This document shows positions 42,601 through 58,200 of a stretch of DNA of 64,000 nt, piece by piece (position 1 is the first letter of the stretch; every line of letters starts with the position of its first letter). The position numbers and the translations under genes were made by a program. The stretch is from Corella eumyota (Eukaryota; Chordata; Ascidiacea; Phlebobranchia; Corellidae): NCBI GenBank assembly GCA_963082875.1, contig OY720103.1, positions 62,001 through 126,000 of the forward strand, in the 5' to 3' direction. Under the pieces are notes generated by a model. The model made no database searches. It was not told where the DNA came from and worked only from the letters and a program-made list of their open reading frames with translations.

Positions 42601-43167
42601 TCAGTGAATATATCTCAGTAACTGCATGTGCTACAGAATGACTGAGACATTCTAGTCTTGTGCCACAGCTTGGTGAGTTAGTCAAGTTACAAACAACAGC
42701 ATGGCCAGGTTGGGTGAAAAATGGGTGAACTCGTGCAGTTGAGATTTAGAAGAAATCACAATCAGCAAAAACTCGAGAATTTCGCCCAATTTCTTTGAAC
42801 TAAAAAATAAGTAAATTCATCATGACGTCCCATAACTTTGGCTTAATAACGCAATGTAGATAATGTGTATCGTAGGTAATGTAAAGTCGAAACGCTGACG
42901 TCATTACTTTGATGTAATTAATAAGCCGTAGTTACCTTTCCATGTTGTGACCTTAGAGATTGGTTTGACTTTGGAGATCCTCCGGATTGTGCAAATTTGT
43001 TGCTGTTCCGCGGGGAAGACGCACCTAAGCAAGTTTTGGCAGATCGACCTAAAATTAATCAATAGTCAAATTATTGCTATCACCGAAAATTCTACAATTA
43101 CCCTAATCTTCAATATCATATACCACAACTAAATTAGAACCGATAACCCTTATACAGATGTAATGAT
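39700..43167. repeat. Array unit 5
   Basis: Full 3468 bp, with the same three diagnostic variants as unit 3. Confidence 0.97.
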
Positions 43168-46100
43168 CTCACAACCAAGCACATAGACATGTGTTCATTG
43201 GAAGACAAAGTTGTCACACCCCAGATCGGCATCAAACATGAGGTCTCGACTTTTTTTAACTTTAAAATTTTGTGTTTACATAACAATACAGGAGAAGTAC
43301 CATAAGTATTCCCAAATAACTGTTGATAACTAGCAATGAGTTGTTTTAAAATATCAAATCAAAACAACTGCACTAATCATAACAGTCAGAAGAAAACTGT
43401 ATATATATAAGTTACTATGTCAATGAATATTTACCACCAGTTGCCCTCATCAAAAAATGACATAAACCACTGCGAAGTAAAAACTGGCTTCGTCAACGTT
43501 AAAAACTGGAATTCAAGTGTAAAAAACATGTAATAATGACCAACATGTAAAATAATAGAATATTTAATTTAAAGCAAGTACATAACCCTGTAAAACAATG
43601 AGTACAAATAAATACAAGTTTGTAATAGTGCAATATTTCAGGTAAAAACTTAAAACTGGGTTAAGGTAACCGACAGCGTGTTGTAGCGGTAAGAACACTT
43701 GCTACACCACTCATGAGGTCGTAGGTTCAATCCCCACTGCTCTCACGCTGTAGCGCTATTGAATAAGACGATATAAACGGTATAAACTTCTGCTGAGTCA
43801 GCACTTAATCAGCAGCGTAATTATCGGGCCAATTATAATCTATAATATCCCAAACCGCCACAGGCAACAGGCAACTCGATACTGGGTCTGAGTAACTGAT
43901 GTTACTCTATGTTTAGGTCGCGCTTTCGACTTTCCCACATGGAAGATAAATGTGTATATACAGAAAAGAAATAAATAAACAAATACGAGTTGTCTGATTA
44001 ATCAATCTTATAGAGAACGTCCGTAAAGACGGACTTTTTTACGGATAACGGAAGTTTGTTTCCGCCGTTTTATAAAATCTCCGCAAAATTTTCTTATCCG
44101 TATATTCTTTATCCTCGATTTAAAATAAACGTCAAAACACTACACAAAATACCCTTTTTTTTATCTAATTTCGTAAAAAAATCAATAAAAACATTTCAAG
44201 CAACCCAAATATACGGAAACGTGCAAAATGCGCAAATAAATTAACCCGTTAAATGCATCTTTTTTAAACCTTTAAATTGTATAAACAAACACATAAACAT
44301 TTTTTATCTAAATGAGTTTAGTTCACCGAGGTTAAACAAACAGATCTACATCAAATTCGAATAATAAATTCAAAAAATTCAACTTGAATTCTCATTGCCG
44401 TCAGTTGGCGCGCTGCAATGAATTCCGCCAATTTTTTGCGGAAAAAAGCGGAAAAACAAGGCAAAGAATTTTCGTCAAAAAACTTAAATCGTAACATACA
44501 AAAATATAAAATTTTATTCATTTTCAACATAAATCACGTACCAAAAACTTGCAAAACAATTCTGTGACAACAATATATGTATTAAAAATAACAAAATTCC
44601 AAAAAACTCGATTTTAAAATTTTCGCCGACGCGAAATTTAAATCGACTGTCGCAAAAAGCTGCATAATTTTGATTAACACATTTTTAATTGAATTTCCTG
44701 TCAGATTACTTTAAAAAATTCCTTACACGTTTTAAAAATAAATATACATGTTGTGGTATAACCGTTTTTTCCAGCAACGTCTGTTGCTATGTTCGAGGAT
44801 AAACTTAAAACCCCAATTTGCAAAAGTAGAACACCCTGCATGGGGTGCTACCTAAATATTCTAGCAAGCTGTTTGAACAATACAAGGTTACACCGAAGCG
44901 TAATGTCCGAACATCGAAATCTAGCTTGAACTAACACATTCCATTAGAACACTCTTTCTCATACATTTTTCTTACATTTTCACACCTCAGAATTCTCTGC
45001 ACAATAAAATCTCATCTTTTCCGTTTCCGGCCGCCTTAATACAATCCAAAAAATACACATTAATCTCGATGTTTAAAATATAAACTGAATACAGCGATAT
45101 TAGTTAAACCACCACATGCTACTCGAACATTGGGAAGTTATTAAAACATTTATTGGGTGCGGCAAGTCCAGCTTTGTCGTCGAGCTAACATACTTCGTGT
45201 AGTAGTCAGAACACTTTTTCCTACACTATATGAGGTCCTGGGTCGATGCCCACCACTCTCTTGCTGTAGGGTTCACAAGTAAGGCACAAAAACGACACGA
45301 ACTCCTGCTAAGCCAACACTTAATCGTGGCGATCATTTAAATATTTAACTTCTTTCGAACTAAATTATAATACTATTTCTCGGAGTAATGTCTTAACTTT
45401 TCCAACTAGAAACATAGATCTGTAATTGCACTCTTAAGAGGGTTGAAATTGCCTTACAATAATTATGCCGCATATCATTTCCAACAATAGAATTACAAAT
45501 TGCTGTTTCTCTGAATTTTTATTACGAGATTAAGATAGCTTAAATAGTTGGACTTAACCAACAGACAATAATAAGTATAGCTCAACAAGACAACGAAAAA
45601 CATCACGCTACCGAACCACTTTATGTACTACAACATGAATAGTGTCTAACAAGTTTTTTTTCAAATTACCAATTGTACATGTAGACAATGACTACATTGC
45701 TTAAATTAAACTACAAGCACATATATCATTTTGCTACATTATAAAGCACCATTTTTCGTCTAAAATATTAAAGATTAATATTCTTCCTTAGCACAGTGGT
45801 CAAAATAACTATAATAACTTGCATGATTTTGCTAGTATATAGATTTCAACACTCAAATCTTTAAGCTATTCAACAAATCATCTTCCCATTCCTTGTTCTG
45901 ACACTAAAAACAATTACAAATACAAACTGCAATAAAGCTGATTATCAGTAGGCCTGGATAAAAGTTTTGCTACCGACAAACTAACAAAATAAGTTTACCA
46001 ACAATTATATCAAAAGTAATCCTCCAATAATTAGAAAATCTACCTTGTTTTGTTGAACAACTTTGTAATCAGTGAATATATCTCAGTAACTGCATGTGCT

Positions 46101-46635
46101 ACAGAATGACTGAGACATTCTAGTCTTGTGCCACAGCTTGGTGAGTTAGTCAAGTTACAAACAACAGCATGGCCAGGTTGGGTGAAAAATGGGTGAACTC
46201 GTGCAGTTGAGATTTAGAAGAAATCACAATCAGCAAAAACTCGAGAATTTCGCCCAATTTCTTTGAACTAAAAAATAAGTAAATTCATCATGACGTCCCA
46301 TAACTTTGGCTTAATAACGCAATGTAGATAATGTGTATCGTAGGTAATGTAAAGTCGAAACGCTGACGTCATTACTTTGATGTAATTAATAAGCCGTAGT
46401 TACCTTTCCATGTTGTGACCTTAGAGATTGGTTTGACTTTGGAGATCCTCCGGATTGTGCAAATTTGTTGCTGTTCCGCGGGGAAGACGCACCTAAGCAA
46501 GTTTTGGCAGATCGACCTAAAATTAATCAATAGTCAAATTATTGCTATCACCGAAAATTCTACAATTACCCTAATCTTCAATATCATATACCACAACTAA
46601 ATTAGAACCGATAACCCTTATACAGATGTAATGAT
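43168..46635. repeat. Array unit 6
   Basis: Full 3468 bp. It has TATTCATT with GTCAGATTAC, the state shared by units 8-12. Confidence 0.97.
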
Positions 46636-48336
46636 CTCACAACCAAGCACATAGACATGTGTTCATTGGAAGACAAAGTTGTCACACCCCAGATCGGCAT
46701 CAAACATGAGGTCTCGACTTTTTTTAACTTTAAAATTTTGTGTTTACATAACAATACAGGAGAAGTACCATAAGTATTCCCAAATAACTGTTGATAACTA
46801 GCAATGAGTTGTTTTAAAATATCAAATCAAAACAACTGCACTAATCATAACAGTCAGAAGAAAACTGTATATATATAAGTTACTATGTCAATGAATATTT
46901 ACCACCAGTTGCCCTCATCAAAAAATGACATAAACCACTGCGAAGTAAAAACTGGCTTCGTCAACGTTAAAAACTGGAATTCAAGTGTAAAAAACATGTA
47001 ATAATGACCAACATGTAAAATAATAGAATATTTAATTTAAAGCAAGTACATAACCCTGTAAAACAATGAGTACAAATAAATACAAGTTTGTAATAGTGCA
47101 ATATTTCAGGTAAAAACTTAAAACTGGGTTAAGGTAACCGACAGCGTGTTGTAGCGGTAAGAACACTTGCTACACCACTCATGAGGTCGTAGGTTCAATC
47201 CCCACTGCTCTCACGCTGTAGCGCTATTGAATAAGACGATATAAACGGTATAAACTTCTGCTGAGTCAGCACTTAATCAGCAGCGTAATTATCGGGCCAA
47301 TTATAATCTATAATATCCCAAACCGCCACAGGCAACAGGCAACTCGATACTGGGTCTGAGTAACTGATGTTACTCTATGTTTAGGTCGCGCTTTCGACTT
47401 TCCCACATGGAAGATAAATGTGTATATACAGAAAAGAAATAAATAAACAAATACGAGTTGTCTGATTAATCAATCTTATAGAGAACGTCCGTAAAGACGG
47501 ACTTTTTTACGGATAACGGAAGTTTGTTTCCGCCGTTTTATAAAATCTCCGCAAAATTTTCTTATCCGTATATTCTTTATCCTCGATTTAAAATAAACGT
47601 CAAAACACTACACAAAATACCCTTTTTTTTATCTAATTTCGTAAAAAAATCAATAAAAACATTTCAAGCAACCCAAATATACGGAAACGTGCAAAATGCG
47701 CAAATAAATTAACCCGTTAAATGCATCTTTTTTAAACCTTTAAATTGTATAAACAAACACATAAACATTTTTTATCTAAATGAGTTTAGTTCACCGAGGT
47801 TAAACAAACAGATCTACATCAAATTCGAATAATACAGCTTGGTGAGTTAGTCAAGTTACAAACAACAGCATGGCCAGGTTGGGTGAAAAATGGGTGAACT
47901 CGTGCAGTTGAGATTTAGAAGAAATCACAATCAGCAAAAACTCGAGAATTTCGCCCAATTTCTTTGAACTAAAAAATAAGTAAATTCATCATGACGTCCC
48001 ATAACTTTGGCTTAATAACGCAATGTAGATAATGTGTATCGTAGGTAATGTAAAGTCGAAACGCTGACGTCATTACTTTGATGTAATTAATAAGCCGTAG
48101 TTACCTTTCCATGTTGTGACCTTAGAGATTGGTTTGACTTTGGAGATCCTCCGGATTGTGCAAATTTGTTGCTGTTCCGCGGGGAAGACGCACCTAAGCA
48201 AGTTTTGGCAGATCGACCTAAAATTAATCAATAGTCAAATTATTGCTATCACCGAAAATTCTACAATTACCCTAATCTTCAATATCATATACCACAACTA
48301 AATTAGAACCGATAACCCTTATACAGATGTAATGAT
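46636..48336. repeat. Array unit 7, internally deleted (1701 bp)
   Basis: Follows the consensus to TCGAATAATA at 47834, then jumps to ACAGCTTGGTGAG, losing 1767 bp with one shared base (A) at the join. The second SINE relic is lost. The remaining sequence is as close to consensus as in the neighbours. Confidence 0.97.
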
Positions 48337-51300
48337 CTCACAACCAAGCACATAGACATGTGTTCATTGGAAGACAAAGTTGTCACACCCCAGATCGGCA
48401 TCAAACATGAGGTCTCGACTTTTTTTAACTTTAAAATTTTGTGTTTACATAACAATACAGGAGAAGTACCATAAGTATTCCCAAATAACTGTTGATAACT
48501 AGCAATGAGTTGTTTTAAAATATCAAATCAAAACAACTGCACTAATCATAACAGTCAGAAGAAAACTGTATATATATAAGTTACTATGTCAATGAATATT
48601 TACCACCAGTTGCCCTCATCAAAAAATGACATAAACCACTGCGAAGTAAAAACTGGCTTCGTCAACGTTAAAAACTGGAATTCAAGTGTAAAAAACATGT
48701 AATAATGACCAACATGTAAAATAATAGAATATTTAATTTAAAGCAAGTACATAACCCTGTAAAACAATGAGTACAAATAAATACAAGTTTGTAATAGTGC
48801 AATATTTCAGGTAAAAACTTAAAACTGGGTTAAGGTAACCGACAGCGTGTTGTAGCGGTAAGAACACTTGCTACACCACTCATGAGGTCGTAGGTTCAAT
48901 CCCCACTGCTCTCACGCTGTAGCGCTATTGAATAAGACGATATAAACGGTATAAACTTCTGCTGAGTCAGCACTTAATCAGCAGCGTAATTATCGGGCCA
49001 ATTATAATCTATAATATCCCAAACCGCCACAGGCAACAGGCAACTCGATACTGGGTCTGAGTAACTGATGTTACTCTATGTTTAGGTCGCGCTTTCGACT
49101 TTCCCACATGGAAGATAAATGTGTATATACAGAAAAGAAATAAATAAACAAATACGAGTTGTCTGATTAATCAATCTTATAGAGAACGTCCGTAAAGACG
49201 GACTTTTTTACGGATAACGGAAGTTTGTTTCCGCCGTTTTATAAAATCTCCGCAAAATTTTCTTATCCGTATATTCTTTATCCTCGATTTAAAATAAACG
49301 TCAAAACACTACACAAAATACCCTTTTTTTTATCTAATTTCGTAAAAAAATCAATAAAAACATTTCAAGCAACCCAAATATACGGAAACGTGCAAAATGC
49401 GCAAATAAATTAACCCGTTAAATGCATCTTTTTTAAACCTTTAAATTGTATAAACAAACACATAAACATTTTTTATCTAAATGAGTTTAGTTCACCGAGG
49501 TTAAACAAACAGATCTACATCAAATTCGAATAATAAATTCAAAAAATTCAACTTGAATTCTCATTGCCGTCAGTTGGCGCGCTGCAATGAATTCCGCCAA
49601 TTTTTTGCGGAAAAAAGCGGAAAAACAAGGCAAAGAATTTTCGTCAAAAAACTTAAATCGTAACATACAAAAATATAAAATTTTATTCATTTTCAACATA
49701 AATCACGTACCAAAAACTTGCAAAACAATTCTGTGACAACAATATATGTATTAAAAATAACAAAATTCCAAAAAACTCGATTTTAAAATTTTCGCCGACG
49801 CGAAATTTAAATCGACTGTCGCAAAAAGCTGCATAATTTTGATTAACACATTTTTAATTGAATTTCCTGTCAGATTACTTTAAAAAATTCCTTACACGTT
49901 TTAAAAATAAATATACATGTTGTGGTATAACCGTTTTTTCCAGCAACGTCTGTTGCTATGTTCGAGGATAAACTTAAAACCCCAATTTGCAAAAGTAGAA
50001 CACCCTGCATGGGGTGCTACCTAAATATTCTAGCAAGCTGTTTGAACAATACAAGGTTACACCGAAGCGTAATGTCCGAACATCGAAATCTAGCTTGAAC
50101 TAACACATTCCATTAGAACACTCTTTCTCATACATTTTTCTTACATTTTCACACCTCAGAATTCTCTGCACAATAAAATCTCATCTTTTCCGTTTCCGGC
50201 CGCCTTAATACAATCCAAAAAATACACATTAATCTCGATGTTTAAAATATAAACTGAATACAGCGATATTAGTTAAACCACCACATGCTACTCGAACATT
50301 GGGAAGTTATTAAAACATTTATTGGGTGCGGCAAGTCCAGCTTTGTCGTCGAGCTAACATACTTCGTGTAGTAGTCAGAACACTTTTTCCTACACTATAT
50401 GAGGTCCTGGGTCGATGCCCACCACTCTCTTGCTGTAGGGTTCACAAGTAAGGCACAAAAACGACACGAACTCCTGCTAAGCCAACACTTAATCGTGGCG
50501 ATCATTTAAATATTTAACTTCTTTCGAACTAAATTATAATACTATTTCTCGGAGTAATGTCTTAACTTTTCCAACTAGAAACATAGATCTGTAATTGCAC
50601 TCTTAAGAGGGTTGAAATTGCCTTACAATAATTATGCCGCATATCATTTCCAACAATAGAATTACAAATTGCTGTTTCTCTGAATTTTTATTACGAGATT
50701 AAGATAGCTTAAATAGTTGGACTTAACCAACAGACAATAATAAGTATAGCTCAACAAGACAACGAAAAACATCACGCTACCGAACCACTTTATGTACTAC
50801 AACATGAATAGTGTCTAACAAGTTTTTTTTCAAATTACCAATTGTACATGTAGACAATGACTACATTGCTTAAATTAAACTACAAGCACATATATCATTT
50901 TGCTACATTATAAAGCACCATTTTTCGTCTAAAATATTAAAGATTAATATTCTTCCTTAGCACAGTGGTCAAAATAACTATAATAACTTGCATGATTTTG
51001 CTAGTATATAGATTTCAACACTCAAATCTTTAAGCTATTCAACAAATCATCTTCCCATTCCTTGTTCTGACACTAAAAACAATTACAAATACAAACTGCA
51101 ATAAAGCTGATTATCAGTAGGCCTGGATAAAAGTTTTGCTACCGACAAACTAACAAAATAAGTTTACCAACAATTATATCAAAAGTAATCCTCCAATAAT
51201 TAGAAAATCTACCTTGTTTTGTTGAACAACTTTGTAATCAGTGAATATATCTCAGTAACTGCATGTGCTACAGAATGACTGAGACATTCTAGTCTTGTGC

Positions 51301-51804
51301 CACAGCTTGGTGAGTTAGTCAAGTTACAAACAACAGCATGGCCAGGTTGGGTGAAAAATGGGTGAACTCGTGCAGTTGAGATTTAGAAGAAATCACAATC
51401 AGCAAAAACTCGAGAATTTCGCCCAATTTCTTTGAACTAAAAAATAAGTAAATTCATCATGACGTCCCATAACTTTGGCTTAATAACGCAATGTAGATAA
51501 TGTGTATCGTAGGTAATGTAAAGTCGAAACGCTGACGTCATTACTTTGATGTAATTAATAAGCCGTAGTTACCTTTCCATGTTGTGACCTTAGAGATTGG
51601 TTTGACTTTGGAGATCCTCCGGATTGTGCAAATTTGTTGCTGTTCCGCGGGGAAGACGCACCTAAGCAAGTTTTGGCAGATCGACCTAAAATTAATCAAT
51701 AGTCAAATTATTGCTATCACCGAAAATTCTACAATTACCCTAATCTTCAATATCATATACCACAACTAAATTAGAACCGATAACCCTTATACAGATGTAA
51801 TGAT
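48337..51804. repeat. Array unit 8
   Basis: Full 3468 bp with no insertion. No private variants were noticed by eye. Confidence 0.97.
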
Positions 51805-54800
51805 CTCACAACCAAGCACATAGACATGTGTTCATTGGAAGACAAAGTTGTCACACCCCAGATCGGCATCAAACATGAGGTCTCGACTTTTTTTAACTTT
51901 AAAATTTTGTGTTTACATAACAATACAGGAGAAGTACCATAAGTATTCCCAAATAACTGTTGATAACTAGCAATGAGTTGTTTTAAAATATCAAATCAAA
52001 ACAACTGCACTAATCATAACAGTCAGAAGAAAACTGTATATATATAAGTTACTATGTCAATGAATATTTACCACCAGTTGCCCTCATCAAAAAATGACAT
52101 AAACCAGTGCGAAGTAAAAACTGGCTTCGTCAACGTTAAAAACTGGAATTCAAGTGTAAAAAACATGTAATAATGACCAACATGTAAAATAATAGAATAT
52201 TTAATTTAAAGCAAGTACATAACCCTGTAAAACAATGAGTACAAATAAATACAAGTTTGTAATAGTGCAATATTTCAGGTAAAAACTTAAAACTGGGTTA
52301 AGGTAACCGACAGCGTGTTGTAGCGGTAAGAACACTTGCTACACCACTCATGAGGTCGTAGGTTCAATCCCCACTGCTCTCACGCTGTAGCGCTATTGAA
52401 TAAGACGATATAAACGGTATAAACTTCTGCTGAGTCAGCACTTAATCAGCAGCGTAATTATCGGGCCAATTATAATCTATAATATCCCAAACCGCCACAG
52501 GCAACAGGCAACTCGATACTGGGTGTGAGTAACTGATGTTACTCTATGTTTAGGTCGCGCTTTCGACTTTCCCACATGGAAGATAAATGTGTATATACAG
52601 AAAAGAAATAAATAAACAAATACGAGTTGTCTGATTAATCAATCTTATAGAGAACGTCCGTAAAGACGGACTTTTTTACGGATAACGGAAGTTTGTTTCC
52701 GCCGTTTTATAAAATCTCCGCAAAATTTTCTTATCCGTATATTCTTTATCCTCGATTTAAAATAAACGTCAAAACACTACACAAAATACCCTTTTTTTTA
52801 TCTAATTTCGTAAAAAAATCAATAAAAACATTTCAAGCAACCCAAATATACGGAAACGTGCAAAATGCGCAAATAAATTAACCCGTTAAATGCATCTTTT
52901 TTAAACCTTTAAATTGTATAAACAAACACATAAACATTTTTTATCTAAATGAGTTTAGTTCACCGAGGTTAAACAAACAGATCTACATCAAATTCGAATA
53001 ATAAATTCAAAAAATTCAACTTGAATTCTCATTGCCGTCAGTTGGCGCGCTGCAATGAATTCCGCCAATTTTTTGCGGAAAAAAGCGGAAAAACAAGGCA
53101 AAGAATTTTCGTCAAAAAACTTAAATCGTAACATACAAAAATATAAAATTTTATTCATTTTCAACATAAATCACGTACCAAAAACTTGCAAAACAATTCT
53201 GTGACAACAATATATGTATTAAAAATAACAAAATTCCAAAAAACTCGATTTTAAAATTTTCGCCGACGCGAAATTTAAATCGACTGTCGCAAAAAGCTGC
53301 ATAATTTTGATTAACACATTTTTAATTGAATTTCCTGTCAGATTACTTTAAAAAATTCCTTACACGTTTTAAAAATAAATATACATGTTGTGGTATAACC
53401 GTTTTTTCCAGCAACGTCTGTTGCTATGTTCGAGGATAAACTTAAAACCCCAATTTGCAAAAGTAGAACACCCTGCATGGGGTGCTACCTAAATATTCTA
53501 GCAAGCTGTTTGAACAATACAAGGTTACACCGAAGCGTAATGTCCGAACATCGAAATCTAGCTTGAACTAACACATTCCATTAGAACACTCTTTCTCATA
53601 CATTTTTCTTACATTTTCACACCTCAGAATTCTCTGCACAATAAAATCTCATCTTTTCCGTTTCCGGCCGCCTTAATACAATCCAAAAAATACACATTAA
53701 TCTCGATGTTTAAAATATAAACTGAATACAGCGATATTAGTTAAACCACCACATGCTACTCGAACATTGGGAAGTTATTAAAACATTTATTGGGTGCGGC
53801 AAGTCCAGCTTTGTCGTCGAGCTAACATACTTCGTGTAGTAGTCAGAACACTTTTTCCTACACTATATGAGGTCCTGGGTCGATGCCCACCACTCTCTTG
53901 CTGTAGGGTTCACAAGTAAGGCACAAAAACGACACGAACTCCTGCTAAGCCAACACTTAATCGTGGCGATCATTTAAATATTTAACTTCTTTCGAACTAA
54001 ATTATAATACTATTTCTCGGAGTAATATCTTAACTTTTCCAACTAGAAACATAGATCTGTAATTGCACTCTTAAGAGGGTTGAAATTGCCTTACAATAAT
54101 TATGCCGCATATCATTTCCAACAATAGAATTACAAATTGCTGTTTCTCTGAATTTTTATTACGAGATTAAGATAGCTTAAATAGTTGGACTTAACCAACA
54201 GACAATAATAAGTATAGCTCAACAAGACAACGAAAAACATCACGCTACCGAACCACTTTATGTACTACAACATGAATAGTGTCTAACAAGTTTTTTTTCA
54301 AATTACCAATTGTACATGTAGACAATGACTACATTGCTTAAATTAAACTACAAGCACATATATCATTTTGCTACATTATAAAGCACCATTTTTCGTCTAA
54401 AATATTAAAGATTAATATTCTTCCTTAGCACAGTGGTCAAAATAACTATAATAACTTGCATGATTTTGCTAGTATATAGATTTCAACACTCAAATCTTTA
54501 AGCTATTCAACAAATCATCTTCCCATTCCTTGTTCTGACACTAAAAACAATTACAAATACAAACTGCAATAAAGCTGATTATCAGTAGGCCTGGATAAAA
54601 GTTTTGCTACCGACAAACTAACAAAATAAGTTTACCAACAATTATATCAAAAGTAATCCTCCAATAATTAGAAAATCTACCTTGTTTTGTTGAACAACTT
54701 TGTAATCAGTGAATATATCTCAGTAACTGCATGTGCTACAGAATGACTGAGACATTCTAGTCTTGTGCCACAGCTTGGTGAGTTAGTCAAGTTACAAACA

Positions 54801-55272
54801 ACAGCATGGCCAGGTTGGGTGAAAAATGGGTGAACTCGTGCAGTTGAGATTTAGAAGAAATCACAATCAGCAAAAACTCGAGAATTTCGCCCAATTTCTT
54901 TGAACTAAAAAATAAGTAAATTCATCATGACGTCCCATAACTTTGGCTTAATAACGCAATGTAGATAATGTGTATCGTAGGTAATGTAAAGTCGAAACGC
55001 TGACGTCATTACTTTGATGTAATTAATAAGCCGTAGTTACCTTTCCATGTTGTGACCTTAGAGATTGGTTTGACTTTGGAGATCCTCCGGATTGTGCAAA
55101 TTTGTTGCTGTTCCGCGGGGAAGACGCACTTAAGCAAGTTTTGGCAGATCGACCTAAAATTAATCAATAGTCAAATTATTGCTATCACCGAAAATTCTAC
55201 AATTACCCTAATCTTCAATATCATATACCACAACTAAATTAGAACCGATAACCCTTATACAGATGTAATGAT
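51805..55272. repeat. Array unit 9
   Basis: Full 3468 bp. Variants are GGGTGTGAG (shared with unit 11), AACCAGTGCG (which removes the acceptor of island B) and GTAATATCT at about 54026. Confidence 0.97.
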
Positions 55273-58200
55273 CTCACAACCAAGCACATAGACATGTGTT
55301 CATTGGAAGACAAAGTTGTGACACCCCAGATCGGCATCAAACATGAGGTCTCGACTTTTTTTAACTTTAAAATTTTGTGTTTACATAACAATACAGGAGA
55401 AGTACCATAAGTATTCCCAAATAACTGTTGATAACTAGCAATGAGTTGTTTTAAAATATCAAATCAAAACAACTGCACTAATCATAACAGTCAGAAGAAA
55501 ACTGTATATATATAAGTTACTATGTCAATGAATATTTACCACCAGTTGCCCTCATCAAAAAATGACATAAACCACTGCGAAGTAAAAACTGGCTTCGTCA
55601 ACGTTAAAAACTGGAATTCAAGTGTAAAAAACATGTAATAATGACCAACATGTAAAATAATAGAATATTTAATTTAAAGCAAGTACATAACCCTGTAAAA
55701 CAATGAGTACAAATAAATACAAGTTTGTAATAGTGCAATATTTCAGGTAAAAACTTAAAACTGGGTTAAGGTAACCGACAGCGTGTTGTAGCGGTAAGAA
55801 CACTTGCTACACCACTCATGAGGTCGTAGGTTCAATCCCCACTGCTCTCACGCTGTAGCGCTATTTAATAAGACGATATAAACGGTATAAACTTCTGCTG
55901 AGTCAGTACTTAATCAGCAGCGTAATTATCGGGCCAATTATAATCTATAATATCCCAAACCGCCACAGGCAACAGGCAACTCGATACTGGGTCTGAGTAA
56001 CTGATGTTACTCTATGTTTAGGTCGCGCTTTCGACTTTCCCACATGGAAGATAAATGTGTATATACAGAAAAGAAATAAATAAACAAATACGAGTTGTCT
56101 GATTAATCAATCTTATAGAGAACGTCCGTAAAGACGGACTTTTTTACGGATAACGGAAGTTTGTTTCCGCCGTTTTATAAAATCTCCGCAAAATTTTCTT
56201 ATCCGTATATTCTTTATCCTCGATTTAAAATAAACGTCAAAACACTACACAAAATACCCTTTTTTTTATCTAATTTCGTAAAAAAATCAATAAAAACATT
56301 TCAAGCAACCCAAATATACGGAAACGTGCAAAATGCGCAAATAAATTAACCCGTTAAATGCATCTTTTTTAAACCTTTAAATTGTATAAACAAACACATA
56401 AACATTTTTTATCTAAATGAGTTTAGTTCACCGAGGTTAAACAAACAGATCTACATCAAATTCGAATAATAAATTCAAAAAATTTAACTTGAATTCTCAT
56501 TGCCGTCAGTTGGCGCGCTGCAATGAATTCCGCCAATTTTTTGCGGAAAAAAGCGGAAAAACAAGGCAAAGAATTTTCGTCAAAAAACTTAAATCGTAAC
56601 ATACAAAAATATAAAATTTTATTCATTTTCAACATAAATCACGTACCAAAAACTTGCAAAACAATTCTGTGACAACAATATATGTATTAAAAATAACAAA
56701 ATTCCAAAAAACTCGATTTTAAAATTTTCGCCGACGCGAAATTTAAATCGACTGTCGCAAAAAGCTGCATAATTTTGATTAACACATTTTTAATTGAATT
56801 TCCTGTCAGATTACTTTAAAAAATTCCTTACACGTTTTAAAAATAAATATACATGTTGTGGTATAACCGTTTTTTCCAGCAACGTCTGTTGCTATGTTCG
56901 AGGATAAACTTAAAACCCCAATTTGCAAAAGTAGAACACCCTGCATGGGGTGCTACCTAAATATTCTAGCAAGCTGTTTGAACAATACAAGGTTACACCG
57001 AAGCGTAATGTCCGAACATCGAAATCTAGCTTGAACTAACACATTCCATTAGAACACTCTTTCTCATACATTTTTCTTACATTTTCACACCTCAGAATTC
57101 TCTGCACAATAAAATCTCATCTTTTCCGTTTCCGGCCGCCTTAATACAATCCAAAAAATACACATTAATCTCGATGTTTAAAATATAAACTGAATACAGC
57201 GATATTAGTTAAACCACCACATGCTACTCGAACATTGGGAAGTTATTAAAACATTTATTGGGTGCGGCAAGTCCAGCTTTGTCGTCGAGCTAACATACTT
57301 CGTGTAGTAGTCAGAACACTTTTTCCTACACTATATGAGGTCCTGGGTCGATGCCCACCACTCTCTTGCTGTAGGGTTCACAAGTAAGGCACAAAAACGA
57401 CACGAACTCCTGCTAAGCCAACACTTAATCGTGGCGATCATTTAAATATTTAACTTCTTTCGAACTAAATTATAATACTATTTCTCGGAGTAATGTCTTA
57501 ACTTTTCCAACTAGAAACATAGATCTGTAATTGCACTCTTAAGAGGGTTGAAATTGCCTTACAATAATTATGCCGCATATCATTTCCAACAATAGAATTA
57601 CAAATTGCTGTTTCTCTGAATTTTTATTACGAGATTAAGATAGCTTAAATAGTTGGACTTAACCAACAGACAATAATAAGTATAGCTCAACAAGACAACG
57701 AAAAACATCACGCTACCGAACCACTTTATGTACTACAACATGAATAGTGTCTAACAAGTTTTTTTTCAAATTACCAATTGTACATGTAGACAATGACTAC
57801 ATTGCTTAAATTAAACTACAAGCACATATATCATTTTGCTACATTATAAAGCACCATTTTTCGTCTAAAATATTAAAGATTAATATTCTTCCTTAGCACA
57901 GTGGTCAAAATAACTATAATAACTTGCATGATTTTGCTAGTATATAGATTTCAACACTCAAATCTTTAAGCTATTCAACAAATCATCTTCCCATTCCTTG
58001 TTCTGACACTAAAAACAATTACAAATACAAACTGCAATAAAGCTGATTATCAGTAGGCCTGGATAAAAGTTTTGCTACCGACAAACTAACAAAATAAGTT
58101 TACCAACAATTATATCAAAAGTAATCCTCCAATAATTAGAAAATCTACCTTGTTTTGTTGAACAACTTTGTAATCAGTGAATATATCTCAGTAACTGCAT

